NCBI GenBank assembly: GCA_026983835.1
Contig: JALSTH010000009.1
Coordinates: 1 to 64,000, forward strand
DNA: 64,000 nt
Direction: 5' to 3'
Source of the DNA: Candidatus Zixiibacteriota bacterium
GTDB lineage: Bacteria; Zixibacteria; MSB-5A5; UM-FILTER-46-8
Made by a program: the position numbers and the translations under genes. Under the pieces are notes generated by a model that made no database searches, was not told where the DNA came from, and saw nothing but the letters and a program-made list of their open reading frames with translations. Position 1 is the stretch's first letter. Every line of letters begins with the position of its first letter. Below are positions 1 through 9,855 of the stretch, piece by piece.

Positions 1-675
1 CGGCGGATCGGAGTTGCAGCCACCATTCCAAGTGTCAACCCATTCATCTTCACAGTCGGGCTCGCCTTCGGGAATGCCATTTAACGGGCAGTCAACTACG
101 CAAGGTTCAGTAACGGTAACATCCAAAGTATAATCACCGGCATCTCCACCATAACCGTCAATTACGATATAATAGGTATTGCCTGTGGTTACGGGGACAT
201 TGTCGATCTGGGAGACATATGGATACGAGTAGTTCGGAGTGGTGCAATAGTCATCATTGCAGCCAACCAGATTACCGACCGAATTCTCATAGACATATAC
301 TTTGGTGTCATAAGCGGAACCGGTGCAAAGGCTGACATCGATGCCACCATCGTAATCAGCTACCCAAGAATAGACAACATCCGGCGAACCGGGAGCATCG
401 TACGGGCAGATCTCATCGTAATCATCGGTATAACCTACAGTGGTACCAGTATCGCTATACGGCAATGCGGTAATCGCGGTAGCATCACCGACGGTGTCTC
501 CACCCTGAAGGATTACATTGTGATCCGGCTTATTGATAGGACCCGAATACGGAGCCTTTACCGGAGAGACTTTGGAAAGGTTAACCGCATTGCTGGCGGT
601 CAAGGTAGCTGCAGAGGCAGCGCCAACAAAAATAAATAATGTGGCAATCAATAAAGTGATTGTTAGGTTCTTCAT
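1..675 (-). CDS. Secreted protein with pre-peptidase-like beta-domain, C-terminus beyond the window edge (partial)
   Basis: Read by eye; absent from the ORF track because it runs off the edge. ATG at 675 gives MKNLTITLLIATLFIFVGAASAATLTASN...YSWVADYDGGIDVSLCTGSAYDTKVYVYENSVGNLVGCNDDYC...YYIVIDGYGGDAGDYTLDVTVTEPCVVDCPLNGIPEGEPDCEDEWVDTWNGGCNSDPP. Signal peptide present; SD AAGGAGG upstream. Confidence 0.85.
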   Translation of the reverse strand, partial: MKNLTITLLIATLFIFVGAASAATLTASNAVNLSKVSPVKAPYSGPINKPDHNVILQGGDTVGDATAITALPYSDTGTTVGYTDDYDEICPYDAPGSPDVVYSWVADYDGGIDVSLCTGSAYDTKVYVYENSVGNLVGCNDDYCTTPNYSYPYVSQIDNVPVTTGNTYYIVIDGYGGDAGDYTLDVTVTEPCVVDCPLNGIPEGEPDCEDEWVDTWNGGCNSDPP

Positions 676-812
676 AATAAGTATAAATTCCTCCTTATTT
701 TTGTTAATTTTGAACCTTTAATTAAGGACAACGAAAAACTCACAACATCGGCATGACAATTCCTATTAAACGAACTTCGAGTATAGAAAGTTGTCACGCC
801 CGCTTGCTTCAT
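672..812 (-). CDS. Small upstream ORF (46 aa), candidate leader peptide translationally coupled to the secreted protein
   Basis: ATG at 812 preceded by TAAAGGAGGTGAGT; MKQAGVTTFYTRSSFNRNCHADVVSFSLSLIKGSKLTKIRRNLYLL; its TGA stop overlaps the next ATG (ATGA). Confidence 0.45.
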   Translation of the reverse strand: MKQAGVTTFYTRSSFNRNCHADVVSFSLSLIKGSKLTKIRRNLYLL

Positions 813-1004
813 ACTCACCTCCTTTAGTTGTGGGTTAATGGTTTTAGGTTTCATTCGTTTAGTAAAGTGAATTTTTTTGTATTAGCTTTTTTGATTAGAA
901 GACTTCCAAAGAAGTAAATATTTCACTTTTTTTAGTTCGCTATTGTTTAATTAACAATCATATTTTAGCGTTTTTAGAAGAAATTATTCTGAATTGTTAA
1001 ATAT

Positions 1005-1033
1005 AATATAATATACCAACAACTTTATGTCAA
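1005..1033 (-). promoter_or_regulatory. Predicted sigma70-like promoter for the leader ORF/secreted protein
   Basis: Minus strand TTGACA - 17 nt - TATATT. Confidence 0.5.
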
Positions 1034-1341
1034 GCCTTTTTATTATATTTTTTACTCTGAAAACTCATCCGTTTGCCACAGTTTTTAGTGAATTCAAGAA
1101 AAAACTTAAGAAAAACTGTTGAAGAAAAACTGGAATTATACTTAACTAATCCAATCTAGGCTTAAAATATATAATTTTTGTTTTTTGTCAAGGATTTTTT
1201 ATAATTTTTTTTAAAGAGCTTGGAGGAGTACGATTGGGAGGTGCTTTATGTGTGTGATCGAATTTGCGGGAAGCAAAAGCATATTTTGGAATAGATTTTA
1301 CTTGCTTATGAAACAGCGATTTGTTTTAATTGATGGAGTTC

Positions 1342-1428
1342 GGAGGGGTGGCCGAGCGGCTGAAGGCAGCTGCCTGCTAAGCAGTTGTAGGGTAACACCT
1401 ACCCTGGGTTCGAATCCCAGCCCCTCCG
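1342..1428 (+). tRNA. tRNA-Ser(GCT)
   Basis: Acceptor GGAGGGG/CCCCTCC, anticodon loop CTGCTAA, long variable arm, T-arm CTGGGTTCGAATCCCAG. Confidence 0.95.
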
Positions 1429-1486
1429 TTTATTGGTTGATCAATGTCGGATACTCATATTTCTCCAATTTTATTTCCAAAAAATA

Positions 1487-1515
1487 TTGACTTATCTTTG
1501 AAAGATGATTATAAT
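1487..1515 (+). promoter_or_regulatory. Predicted sigma70-like promoter upstream of the qmoC-like gene
   Basis: TTGACT - 17 nt - TATAAT. Confidence 0.55.
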
Positions 1516-1628
1516 TTAAGACATTTAATTTAGCATTTGTTATGCGGCTCTTAAGCGGCATTTTTAATGAACCGACTTGTTAAATATTTCACAAACAGTT
1601 AACCGTTCTAATTCAGGAGAATAACGAT

Positions 1629-2783
1629 ATGATTGATAGGGAAGTGATTACTCCTGACGCTCAATTTATCCGCACCGTAAAAAAGGCGGGCGGGGATACT
1701 TTGAAAAAGTGCTATCAGTGCGCTACCTGTTCGGTGGTTTGCAAATTATCACCGAATAAACACCCATTTCCACGGAAGGAAATGCTTTGGGCTCAATGGG
1801 GACTTAAGGATAGATTGGTGAAAGATCCCGATGTATGGGCATGTTATCAATGCAATGACTGTAGCAAGCATTGTCCCCGAGGCGCTCGCCCCGGAGATGT
1901 TTTGGCTGGGATAAGAACCTATACTTACAGCAACTACTCATTCCCGAGATTTATGGGAAAAGCGCTTGCATCACCAAAAGCACTGCCCATACTCTTCTTG
2001 GTGCCTATCGTATTGCTTTTTGCTCTGATGTATTTATCCGCCCCGTTAAGTCCGGCGGGAGGTTTTTTATTTCTTCAAGCGGGGACTCCGATCGACTTTA
2101 ATTTATTTCTACCGCATCATATCACCGATGCCTTTTTCGTGGTCGGTAATATAATAATATTTCTTTTCGCTTTCGTCGGCTTTTGGCGATTTTGGAAAGA
2201 CTTGACCTCTACCAGCCTTAACGATGATTTTTCCTTTCGTAAGGGTTTGGTTCTAACCGCAAAAGAGATTTTATCCCATTCAAAGTTCAATAAATGTGAA
2301 ATGAATAAACCCAGAGCCGTAGCCCATTATTTGGTAATAGCGGGGTTTGTTTCCGCTTTTATCAGCACCGGGATGGTTTTCGTTTTGATTTTCATTCCCG
2401 ATTATATCCATCTTTCACCCCTTTGGAACTTGCCCCTTGAGCTTCCCAATCCTGTGAAGATATTCGGCGCTTTGGGGGGGATTGGGATTTTGGTTGGGAC
2501 TTTGTGGATGATTATTCGGAGGTGGAAAAACAGGGATGATGTGGGGGCGAACGGTTATGCCGACTATTTGTTTTTGTATATTATATTTTTCACCGGGCTT
2601 ACAGGTCTTTTATCGTGGCTTTTCCGCTGGCTTTCGGGTGTGCCTCTTTTGGCGTATATAACATATTTTTCACATTTGACATTTGTATTTTTCCTGCTTT
2701 GGTATATGCCTTATTCGAAATTCGCCCATATGATTTATCGAACGATGGCTTTGGTTTATCTGCGGGGTAAGGGTATAGAGTAA
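1629..2783 (+). CDS. qmoC: QmoC-like fusion: HdrC-type 4Fe-4S domain plus membrane cytochrome b-like domain
   Basis: Two cysteine clusters (CYQCATCSVVC and CYQCNDCSKHCPRGARPGDVLAGIR), then several TM helices with His residues; SD AGGAGA. Confidence 0.8.
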   Translation: MIDREVITPDAQFIRTVKKAGGDTLKKCYQCATCSVVCKLSPNKHPFPRKEMLWAQWGLKDRLVKDPDVWACYQCNDCSKHCPRGARPGDVLAGIRTYTYSNYSFPRFMGKALASPKALPILFLVPIVLLFALMYLSAPLSPAGGFLFLQAGTPIDFNLFLPHHITDAFFVVGNIIIFLFAFVGFWRFWKDLTSTSLNDDFSFRKGLVLTAKEILSHSKFNKCEMNKPRAVAHYLVIAGFVSAFISTGMVFVLIFIPDYIHLSPLWNLPLELPNPVKIFGALGGIGILVGTLWMIIRRWKNRDDVGANGYADYLFLYIIFFTGLTGLLSWLFRWLSGVPLLAYITYFSHLTFVFFLLWYMPYSKFAHMIYRTMALVYLRGKGIE

Positions 2784-2811
2784 AGGAAACCTACCATATT
2801 TCAAACATAAA

Positions 2812-2846
2812 GAAAACGCCGAAATAAGCTTCGGCGTTTTCTCTTT
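2812..2846. terminator. Bidirectional intrinsic terminator between convergent genes
   Basis: Perfect 12-bp stem GAAAACGCCGAA/TTCGGCGTTTTC, 6-nt loop, followed by TCTTTTT. Confidence 0.85.
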
Positions 2847-2863
2847 TTCCTTCAATGGGGGGA

Positions 2864-5800
2864 TTATTTTATAAGGGTCATTTTACCGATATTAGTTTTA
2901 CCTCCGACATCAAGACGATAAAAATAAATACCAGCGGCGGCCGGATTTCCGTTCTCATCCGAGCCATCCCAAATAATGTTATGTATCCCCGCCGAATATT
3001 CCTTGTCCGCTAAATTTTTAATCAGCTGACCGGCGATATTGTAAATAGTGATCTTGACCTTATCATTTGAAGCCAGCGAGAATGAAATTGCTGTTTGGGG
3101 GTTGAACGGGTTAGGATAATTTCCCAAAAGCTGGGTAGTTGCGGGAATCTCCGTCGTATTATCCTCCGCACCTGTGGCTTCAAGCGAGATATCCAAATCG
3201 TAAGCATCGTTGAATGTAATCTCCACCGGTTCGGGGTATTGTCCCCCATCGTTGAAATCCTCGGCGCTTAGCTGATAGGTTCCGGGAAGCATATCGTAGA
3301 ATTCGAAGGAGCCATCTATATCGGCGGAGGTAATAAATTGATTCCCTTCATCATCAACCGCTTTTACAATAGCCCCGGGAACAACACCGCTACCGTTGAC
3401 CACTTCCCCTCCGATTCCGAGAAATCCGTCTCCCCAACCAGTCAAAGCGAAGTCGATATTATCGGCATTACAATAAATAGGGGTGGCATCGTGCCAATTA
3501 TCGGCATTCTCATAGAATTCGCCCTGATGATAACGGGCGTTGGCAAACACCCTGTAGGTGAAATCGGAAGGCAGAAAATCGAAGGAGTAGAAGCCATCAT
3601 CGTTGGTATAGGTGAAAACACGAATTGTCGGCGGTTCATCTTCGTTTATCGAGCCATAAGCGACGACACGAGCGAAGAGGGGCATCCCGTTTTGCTCATC
3701 CACAACCGTTCCGCTGATATGCCCGTCCCCCTCCTGCCTTCTGACAAGTTGGAAATCTATGCCATCCACCGAACCGCCATTCTCAACAAATACCTGCTCG
3801 CCATACGGCTGGGCATAATACCCGATAGCTGTAGATGTTAAATGATAGTTCCCCGGAATGAGACCTTCTAAAGTATAAGAGCCATCATCCGCCGAGCGAG
3901 TATGTGTAGCCCAGGGCCTGCCGATATGACGAGCGCAAACAATCGCATCAGCTATCGGTTCGCCGTTGTCCGCATCGACCACAACTCCGGATATATTCCC
4001 TAATTCCAACGGATCGAGGGAAATATCTATCCCTTCGGCGGGATTATCTTCAAAGACGCCGACCGAATCGGGATAAAAGGCTGGCAAAAACCCTTCTGCT
4101 TCGGCTTTCACACGGTAATAACCTTCCGGCAGGGAATCGAAAATATAATAGCCATCACGATGTGTTTCGGTTATCCTGTTGATCTGCGGGTTTTCGGTAT
4201 TGATAGCTATAACCCTCCCATGCCAGATAGGCGAGCCGTCAGCGGAGTTATATATATGACCCGATAAATATCCGGAGATTATCGGAGTTAGAATCAAATC
4301 GATCGGTCCGACTTCATTATCGGCGACCTCAATTGTATCCGGGAATATGCAGCCGTAGAAATTCGGTTTTTCGCCGATGATGACATATCTTCCGGGCATT
4401 AAACCGTTGATTCGATAATTCCCTTCAAGGTTGCTGAAAGTTTGACGCATAAAATGATGATGGGGATCGACCATCCTTGCGGTTATTCTTACATCGGGTA
4501 AGGGTTCGCCGTTATCGCCGTTTATCGTCCCGCCGAATATAGCTCCGCCCGGTTGTTGGTGAGGCATTAAACTAAAATCAATATGATCCGTCGGCTCACC
4601 ATCGGTAACCGCGAAGATATCCGCTTCTTCACGGTTCGGCTTGTGATCATACCACTGCCGCATAAAATGGCGGGCTTTCGCCATAGCGATATATTCCCCG
4701 GGAGGGACATCCATAAAATATTCGCCGTGCTCATTGGTAACCGCCCTGCCGACCGGGTGCTGTTCGTCGGGATGAAAAGCGAAAACCAGTGTATTGGCGA
4801 TTGGATGGTGTTCCGGTCCATCGGCGACGACCATCCCGATAAATCCGGTGTGATGTTCGCCCTCCGGAATCAAATCGAAATCTATTCCCTCTATATGTGA
4901 ATCAGGGGGAACACCCACTATATCCGCTTGTTCCCTCTCCGGTTGATGGTTAAACCATTGGGGACGGAACCCATCAGCCGCCGCCATAAATTGATAATCA
5001 CCCGGTTCCAAGAACTCGAATATATATCCGCCATTATCCCCGGCTACCGTTTCGGCGACGGGATCATCCATATCGGGATGGAACGCCAATACCAAAGCTC
5101 CGGATAACGGATTACCCTGCTCCCCTCGAACTACGCCGCTGACAGTGGCTGCGCCTTCGAAGGGTGGGAGTGTGAAGTTGATTCCTTCGATTACATCCCC
5201 GGGCTGAATTGCTATCGGGTCGGCTTCATCCCTCGTAGGTTTATGGTCGAACCATTGGGGATGAAATCCCTCATGATTCGCCTCCACAAAATAAACTCCG
5301 GGAGGTATATTATCGAATAAATAGGAACCTTCATCATTGGTTTCTACCACCATAATCGGTTCGGGATCAAATTCATTGAAGAGGGAGACAACGCTTCCCG
5401 GAAGTGGAGGATTGTCGCCCATATCAGCACGGACAACACCGGCGATAATCCCATAATCCGGCATTTCCATATGTTCGAGTAAGAAATCAATCCCATCGGC
5501 GACACCGTTCGGAGGAACTCCAACCGGTTGAGCGCCTTCCCTGTTGGGAGAGGACGGGAACCATTGAGGATAAAATCTATCAGCTCGCGCCATAACCAAA
5601 TAGTCGCCTGCAGGGAGATCCTGAAACAGATACGCTCCATCATCGCCACTTATAGTTACCCGAAACGGATGGTCCTCATTCGGGAGAAATAAAGCGACTT
5701 CCGCTCCGCCCAATGGGAATTGCTCCGGGTCGGGTGGGGCTATACCCCGAACGGTGCCGGCGAGCGCTCCCGTTTCCGGAGGATTACCGGGCGTCAAGTC

Positions 5801-6151
5801 GAAATGTAATATGGTCTCTCCTTGATGATGGATTTGCACGGGATCGGCATCGTTATAGGAGATTTTGTGATCGAACCACTGATTGAGGAAACCTTCCGCA
5901 TCGGCACGAAATTTGTACACGCCCGAGCCTAAATCCATAATGAATAAACCGTCATTACCGGTAATCGCAAAATCAATAAGATGATAACCGCAGGGTGAAA
6001 ATGCGGCTACCCTCGCACCGGCGATAGGCTCGCCATCGGAGTTGTGAACTGCTCCGCTGACAACAGCGGCGAATGCGGCATTGGCCGACATCAGAAAAAC
6101 GGATAGCACAATAATGCTGAACATTATCGGCACGACTTTTTTGATTCTCAT
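2864..6151 (-). CDS. Large secreted protein of tandem carboxypeptidase-regulatory-like domains with a type IX-style C-terminal sorting domain
   Basis: Signal peptide; many G-x-V-x-(G/D)xxxGxPLxxAxVxA repeats; C-terminus LGNYPNPFNPQTAISFSL...AAGIYFYRLDVGGKTNIGKMTLIK. Confidence 0.9.
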   Translation of the reverse strand: MRIKKVVPIMFSIIVLSVFLMSANAAFAAVVSGAVHNSDGEPIAGARVAAFSPCGYHLIDFAITGNDGLFIMDLGSGVYKFRADAEGFLNQWFDHKISYNDADPVQIHHQGETILHFDLTPGNPPETGALAGTVRGIAPPDPEQFPLGGAEVALFLPNEDHPFRVTISGDDGAYLFQDLPAGDYLVMARADRFYPQWFPSSPNREGAQPVGVPPNGVADGIDFLLEHMEMPDYGIIAGVVRADMGDNPPLPGSVVSLFNEFDPEPIMVVETNDEGSYLFDNIPPGVYFVEANHEGFHPQWFDHKPTRDEADPIAIQPGDVIEGINFTLPPFEGAATVSGVVRGEQGNPLSGALVLAFHPDMDDPVAETVAGDNGGYIFEFLEPGDYQFMAAADGFRPQWFNHQPEREQADIVGVPPDSHIEGIDFDLIPEGEHHTGFIGMVVADGPEHHPIANTLVFAFHPDEQHPVGRAVTNEHGEYFMDVPPGEYIAMAKARHFMRQWYDHKPNREEADIFAVTDGEPTDHIDFSLMPHQQPGGAIFGGTINGDNGEPLPDVRITARMVDPHHHFMRQTFSNLEGNYRINGLMPGRYVIIGEKPNFYGCIFPDTIEVADNEVGPIDLILTPIISGYLSGHIYNSADGSPIWHGRVIAINTENPQINRITETHRDGYYIFDSLPEGYYRVKAEAEGFLPAFYPDSVGVFEDNPAEGIDISLDPLELGNISGVVVDADNGEPIADAIVCARHIGRPWATHTRSADDGSYTLEGLIPGNYHLTSTAIGYYAQPYGEQVFVENGGSVDGIDFQLVRRQEGDGHISGTVVDEQNGMPLFARVVAYGSINEDEPPTIRVFTYTNDDGFYSFDFLPSDFTYRVFANARYHQGEFYENADNWHDATPIYCNADNIDFALTGWGDGFLGIGGEVVNGSGVVPGAIVKAVDDEGNQFITSADIDGSFEFYDMLPGTYQLSAEDFNDGGQYPEPVEITFNDAYDLDISLEATGAEDNTTEIPATTQLLGNYPNPFNPQTAISFSLASNDKVKITIYNIAGQLIKNLADKEYSAGIHNIIWDGSDENGNPAAAGIYFYRLDVGGKTNIGKMTLIK

Positions 6152-6320
6152 AAATCCTCCTCGATTTTTGGGGTTTATTTTGTCCTTTGTTTGTTAAGTC
6201 GTCAATTTGACCCGAATGTGAATAAAAAGGTTTAATCTTCCGCAAATTAATTGAAATAAGCAGGACCATTGGGATAATACCTCGGAGTTTTTATATTTAT
6301 GAGCATAAAGCATCTAATTA

Positions 6321-6551
6321 ATGGAAAAGTTTTTTGACCGATATTATTTTATAATGGATATCCTTTTGAAGATATTTCTATTCATAATATTTCAAGTAAT
6401 TGTGGGTTTTTTAATTGGGATGTTTCTTCATCGAAGCGGGGAAACATATCCAATTTATAAACCAAATTGCAGACCTGTATCAAAAGAATCGGAAAATAAA
6501 TATACCGATGAACCGAAGATTTCGATTGAAACCCCAATTAGAAAATTGTAG
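6321..6551 (+). CDS. Hypothetical small membrane protein
   Basis: 76 aa, one strong TM segment (IFLFIIFQVIVGFLIGMF); no recognised family. Confidence 0.35.
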   Translation: MEKFFDRYYFIMDILLKIFLFIIFQVIVGFLIGMFLHRSGETYPIYKPNCRPVSKESENKYTDEPKISIETPIRKL

Positions 6552-6616
6552 AAACGAATTCCCGAATTGGCATAATTAATTATTGTTATTCTTTACAACC
6601 TTCATTAAAATTTTTA

Positions 6617-6644
6617 TTGACTTATCGGGTGTAATGATTAATTT
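6617..6644 (+). promoter_or_regulatory. Predicted promoter for the tRNA-His/tRNA-Glu pair
   Basis: TTGACT - 16 nt - TAATTT, about 35 nt upstream of the tRNA-His 5' end. Confidence 0.4.
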
Positions 6645-6678
6645 AGGATTTTGATGCTGAGCTTTAAGAAATGTTATG

Positions 6679-6752
6679 GTGGGTGTAGCTCAGTTGGTTA
6701 GAGCACTAGGTTGTGGCCCTGGGGGCCGTGGGTTCGAGTCCCATCACCCACC
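6679..6752 (+). tRNA. tRNA-His(GTG)
   Basis: GTGGGTG/CACCCAC acceptor with G-1 at 6678 and C73; anticodon loop TTGTGGC; T-loop TTCGAGT. Confidence 0.95.
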
Positions 6753-6820
6753 CATTATTATATTAAATAGGTTGCTTACGGTTTAGTTGCCTATATAATT
6801 GTATAACACTTAAAACAATC

Positions 6821-6893
6821 GTCCCCATCGTCTAGTGGCCTAGGACATCGCCCTTTCACGGCGAAAGCACGGGTTCGACTCCCGTTGGGGACG
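6821..6893 (+). tRNA. tRNA-Glu(TTC)
   Basis: GTCCCCA/TGGGGAC acceptor, anticodon loop CTTTCAC, T-arm CGGGTTCGACTCCCG. Confidence 0.95.
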
Positions 6894-6970
6894 CTTTTTT
6901 TATCCCCTTGTTTTACAACAAGATAACCTCTAATATTTTGAACCTCATACGCTTAAGAAAAGCTCATAAA

Positions 6971-6998
6971 TAAAAACCGAGGACAAAAGACCTCGGCT
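6971..6998 (-). terminator. Intrinsic terminator downstream of the esterase
   Basis: Minus strand CCGAGG-TCTTTTGT-CCTCGG followed by TTTTTA. Confidence 0.6.
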
Positions 6999-7027
6999 TC
7001 TATTATAAATGGAAGGAATCGGGCTTT

Positions 7028-8338
7028 CTATTGGAAATTCTGCGAATGGAATTTCAAGACTTCCCTCAATCTCTGGGTGATAAAATTGGAATGCATCGCC
7101 GGATTCCCGGAATATCCCGAATAAACATAATATTTATGCGGGACCCCAAGAGTCGTCAATTTCGCATCAAAAGCATCGTTATGAGCCTTCAGATTAAGCT
7201 CGTCATTGTCACCGCAATCCATATAAATTGCCGTATTGTTGGCAATTAAATTGGATGCATAAGTATCCAGCAATGTGTAGCAATCCTGTGCCAACCATTT
7301 GCTCCAAATGGTCGCATCCAAAGTGGGGTTGGTAAAGAAAGTCCAATTAAACGGCAGATTTATACTGAGCTGTATAAGGTTATTGTCCTCTTTGATAGTT
7401 ATGGGTAAGCCTACCCAATACGAAGAGTCGGTATCATCGAAATGGAACGGCGAAAATGACGCACCCATCGAGATCATCATAGTGGTCAATTTTTTACTTT
7501 GAGAGGGCAACATATTATGGAATAGCGCCTCATTATAAGTGTCCGAACTATCTGCGCTTAAGCCGTTTTCCGCAAGCACATAAGGAATGAGACCGATGAG
7601 GCTGTCGAACGCCAGAGGTCCGGACATCGAGGAAATAGAGCCATAGATATCTGTATGTTTCATACCGATTTTCATAGCACCATAACCGCCCATAGAATGG
7701 CCGCCTATTCCTGTGTGGCTAACATCGGTATAGATGTTGTAATCCTGCTTAATTTCGCGGCGCAATTGTTCCACAATTAGGTTTTCATAAAGACCGCCGA
7801 AATAACGGACGACATCGTTGGTATCGGTTACCGCCGTTGATTCGATGGGATTACCTTCCTCATCGAAACCGGTGTAATTGAAATATAAAGTATCGATAAC
7901 ATTTTCCTCGACACCGAATGAATCGGTATCGCAATACCATCCCCCACCCAATTCGCTGGAGGCATCGATGGTTGCAATTATCATCGGCTTGATTTCACCT
8001 TTTGATATCATCTCATCCGCAATCGAGTTCAAGCCGAAGAGGTCGGTGAAATAGTCCTGATCGCCACCGAATCCATGCAGGAGGTATAATACGGGATACT
8101 TCGTCGTCGTATCGCTTGGATCGTATCCGGGTGGAGTATAGACGGATAATTCACGGAATGTGTTGTTTCCCATATAATTAAACCAAAACGATGCCGTATC
8201 GTTAAAGGATGATTCATATTCCAATCCGTGCAACACTGTCAATTGAGTCGGATTTTTCCTTTTACTGCACGATGAGTTGAGGATTGTTATCCCGAACACC
8301 AAGGTGAGTACTGCGACTATCTTAAATATCTTCAACAT
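7028..8338 (-). CDS. Esterase D/feruloyl-esterase-like alpha/beta hydrolase, putative lipoprotein
   Basis: Lipobox-like LNSSCSKRK; YPVLYLLHGFGGDQDYF; GxSxG nucleophile motif GIGGHSMGGYGAMK; C-terminal His in GNPAMHSNF. Confidence 0.85.
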   Translation of the reverse strand: MLKIFKIVAVLTLVFGITILNSSCSKRKNPTQLTVLHGLEYESSFNDTASFWFNYMGNNTFRELSVYTPPGYDPSDTTTKYPVLYLLHGFGGDQDYFTDLFGLNSIADEMISKGEIKPMIIATIDASSELGGGWYCDTDSFGVEENVIDTLYFNYTGFDEEGNPIESTAVTDTNDVVRYFGGLYENLIVEQLRREIKQDYNIYTDVSHTGIGGHSMGGYGAMKIGMKHTDIYGSISSMSGPLAFDSLIGLIPYVLAENGLSADSSDTYNEALFHNMLPSQSKKLTTMMISMGASFSPFHFDDTDSSYWVGLPITIKEDNNLIQLSINLPFNWTFFTNPTLDATIWSKWLAQDCYTLLDTYASNLIANNTAIYMDCGDNDELNLKAHNDAFDAKLTTLGVPHKYYVYSGYSGNPAMHSNFITQRLREVLKFHSQNFQ

Positions 8339-8357
8339 AATCTAAATTCCCTCCTGA

Positions 8358-9791
8358 TTAAAAGCGGTGAGTGATTGAGATGAAGTTGGAAAATAAATCC
8401 ATGCTATATTTTCCCGGATAGTTATCATAATTACCATCTCCATTCGAATCCTGAAGATTCGGTATGTCACGGTCGCCAAATATGATATATTCCAAGTTAT
8501 AGTCTATTCTAATTGTTCCTAAATCGTAACCAAATCCCAAATTGAAACTATTCTTATCGCCTATATCCGGTATTGTGGGGGTAAATGTCTTATTCGGGAT
8601 AGGCGATGGATCGTTGAAATATCCGCATCTCAGCGCCAATTTGCTTGAATAATTATATTCCAAACCAAGTGAAAAACGAACTGTGCTTTCCCATTGAGTC
8701 ACTAATGTATCATTGGTTGCCGGATCCCCCATCGGGTCCGTTCCTTCGAGCGCAATCGGCACATAATCCAATCTCGACCAATCGGTGTAATTAATATCGC
8801 CGGTTAGGGTCAGTTTTTCCGATGGCCGATAAGCAATACCGATACCATAATCAGCGGGAAGTTTCAAATCGGCTTTGGCGTCCGGCTCCGATGAAAACAC
8901 CAAGCCGCGGAATAGATTTGCGGTTGTCGAATCATCGTGAGTATTATAGGAATTAAACTCATCCACCAATCCCGGATTATATGGGGTATAGAGGTTTAGT
9001 TTCGCCGTTCCATCCAATTTAATGGTGGTGGGGGAGCGGTAAGCTATTCCGATGGATAACTTATCGTTGGGCTTATACATCAAGCCGGCGTTTGCACCAA
9101 CCCCCCAGCCGTCACCATCAAGCTGCATATCGGTAAAGAGGAGGTTATATGGCACAGGGATAGAGGGGCTTATCGTATTCCATATTACCTGTTGCAGGAA
9201 AATGCTGCCGCGTTGAATCGATAATCCGACTCCAAAAGAGAGCTGACCTTCAATCAATTCTCGGGCGATTGTGGGATGGAAATCTATAACCTCGAATTCG
9301 CTTTTGTGATCCACTTTCGGGTAGCTTACATTCGGATTGTACCCCGTAGGGAGATCGAAAATATCCCAAATAGCGCCGGTACCGTAGGGGACATAAATCC
9401 CCAAACCGGCCGTCCATCCTTTCAATCCTGCCGCTTTGAAAAAGCCGGAGAAACTGGGGATATTAAAGTTTTTGTCTTCGGTGTACCATTTGGTCCCGTT
9501 TTTGTAGCCGAGGATGTCATATCCCCCAAGCGTTATATTCGGTGTGTATTCAGGTCTGGGGCTTATAATGGTCAGCATCCCGTTAAATTCGGATTTATCC
9601 ATCCAAGCTAACCCGGCCGGATTCCAATAGCAAGCAGACCAATCGTCAGCCAAACCGCGAAATGCTCCGCCCATCGAAATCGCTCTTGATCCCACACCCG
9701 ATAAAGCCAATCCTCCTCCCATCGCCTCCGAAAAGATTAAAAGACTTATCGCGACAGTCGGAATAAGGAACTTTAACAATCTTTTAGACAT
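8358..9791 (-). CDS. OmpP1/FadL-family outer membrane protein
   Basis: Mature start GGGLALSGVGSRAISMGGAFRGLADDWSACYWNPAGLAWMDKSEF, typical of FadL; C-terminal aromatic (HRF). Confidence 0.85.
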   Translation of the reverse strand: MSKRLLKFLIPTVAISLLIFSEAMGGGLALSGVGSRAISMGGAFRGLADDWSACYWNPAGLAWMDKSEFNGMLTIISPRPEYTPNITLGGYDILGYKNGTKWYTEDKNFNIPSFSGFFKAAGLKGWTAGLGIYVPYGTGAIWDIFDLPTGYNPNVSYPKVDHKSEFEVIDFHPTIARELIEGQLSFGVGLSIQRGSIFLQQVIWNTISPSIPVPYNLLFTDMQLDGDGWGVGANAGLMYKPNDKLSIGIAYRSPTTIKLDGTAKLNLYTPYNPGLVDEFNSYNTHDDSTTANLFRGLVFSSEPDAKADLKLPADYGIGIAYRPSEKLTLTGDINYTDWSRLDYVPIALEGTDPMGDPATNDTLVTQWESTVRFSLGLEYNYSSKLALRCGYFNDPSPIPNKTFTPTIPDIGDKNSFNLGFGYDLGTIRIDYNLEYIIFGDRDIPNLQDSNGDGNYDNYPGKYSMDLFSNFISITHRF

Positions 9792-9855
9792 TGCACACTC
9801 CTATTTTAAATTGCATTATTTGTTTCCCCGGCTATTTTATAACCTTTGATTTCAA

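Noticed and set aside
1248-1490. 80-aa plus-strand ORF
   Set aside because: Reads straight through the tRNA-Ser gene, so not coding.
3338-3841. 167-aa plus-strand ORF
   Set aside because: Antisense to the 1095-aa repeat protein, whose family assignment and signal/sorting sequences are clear; no SD or family match.
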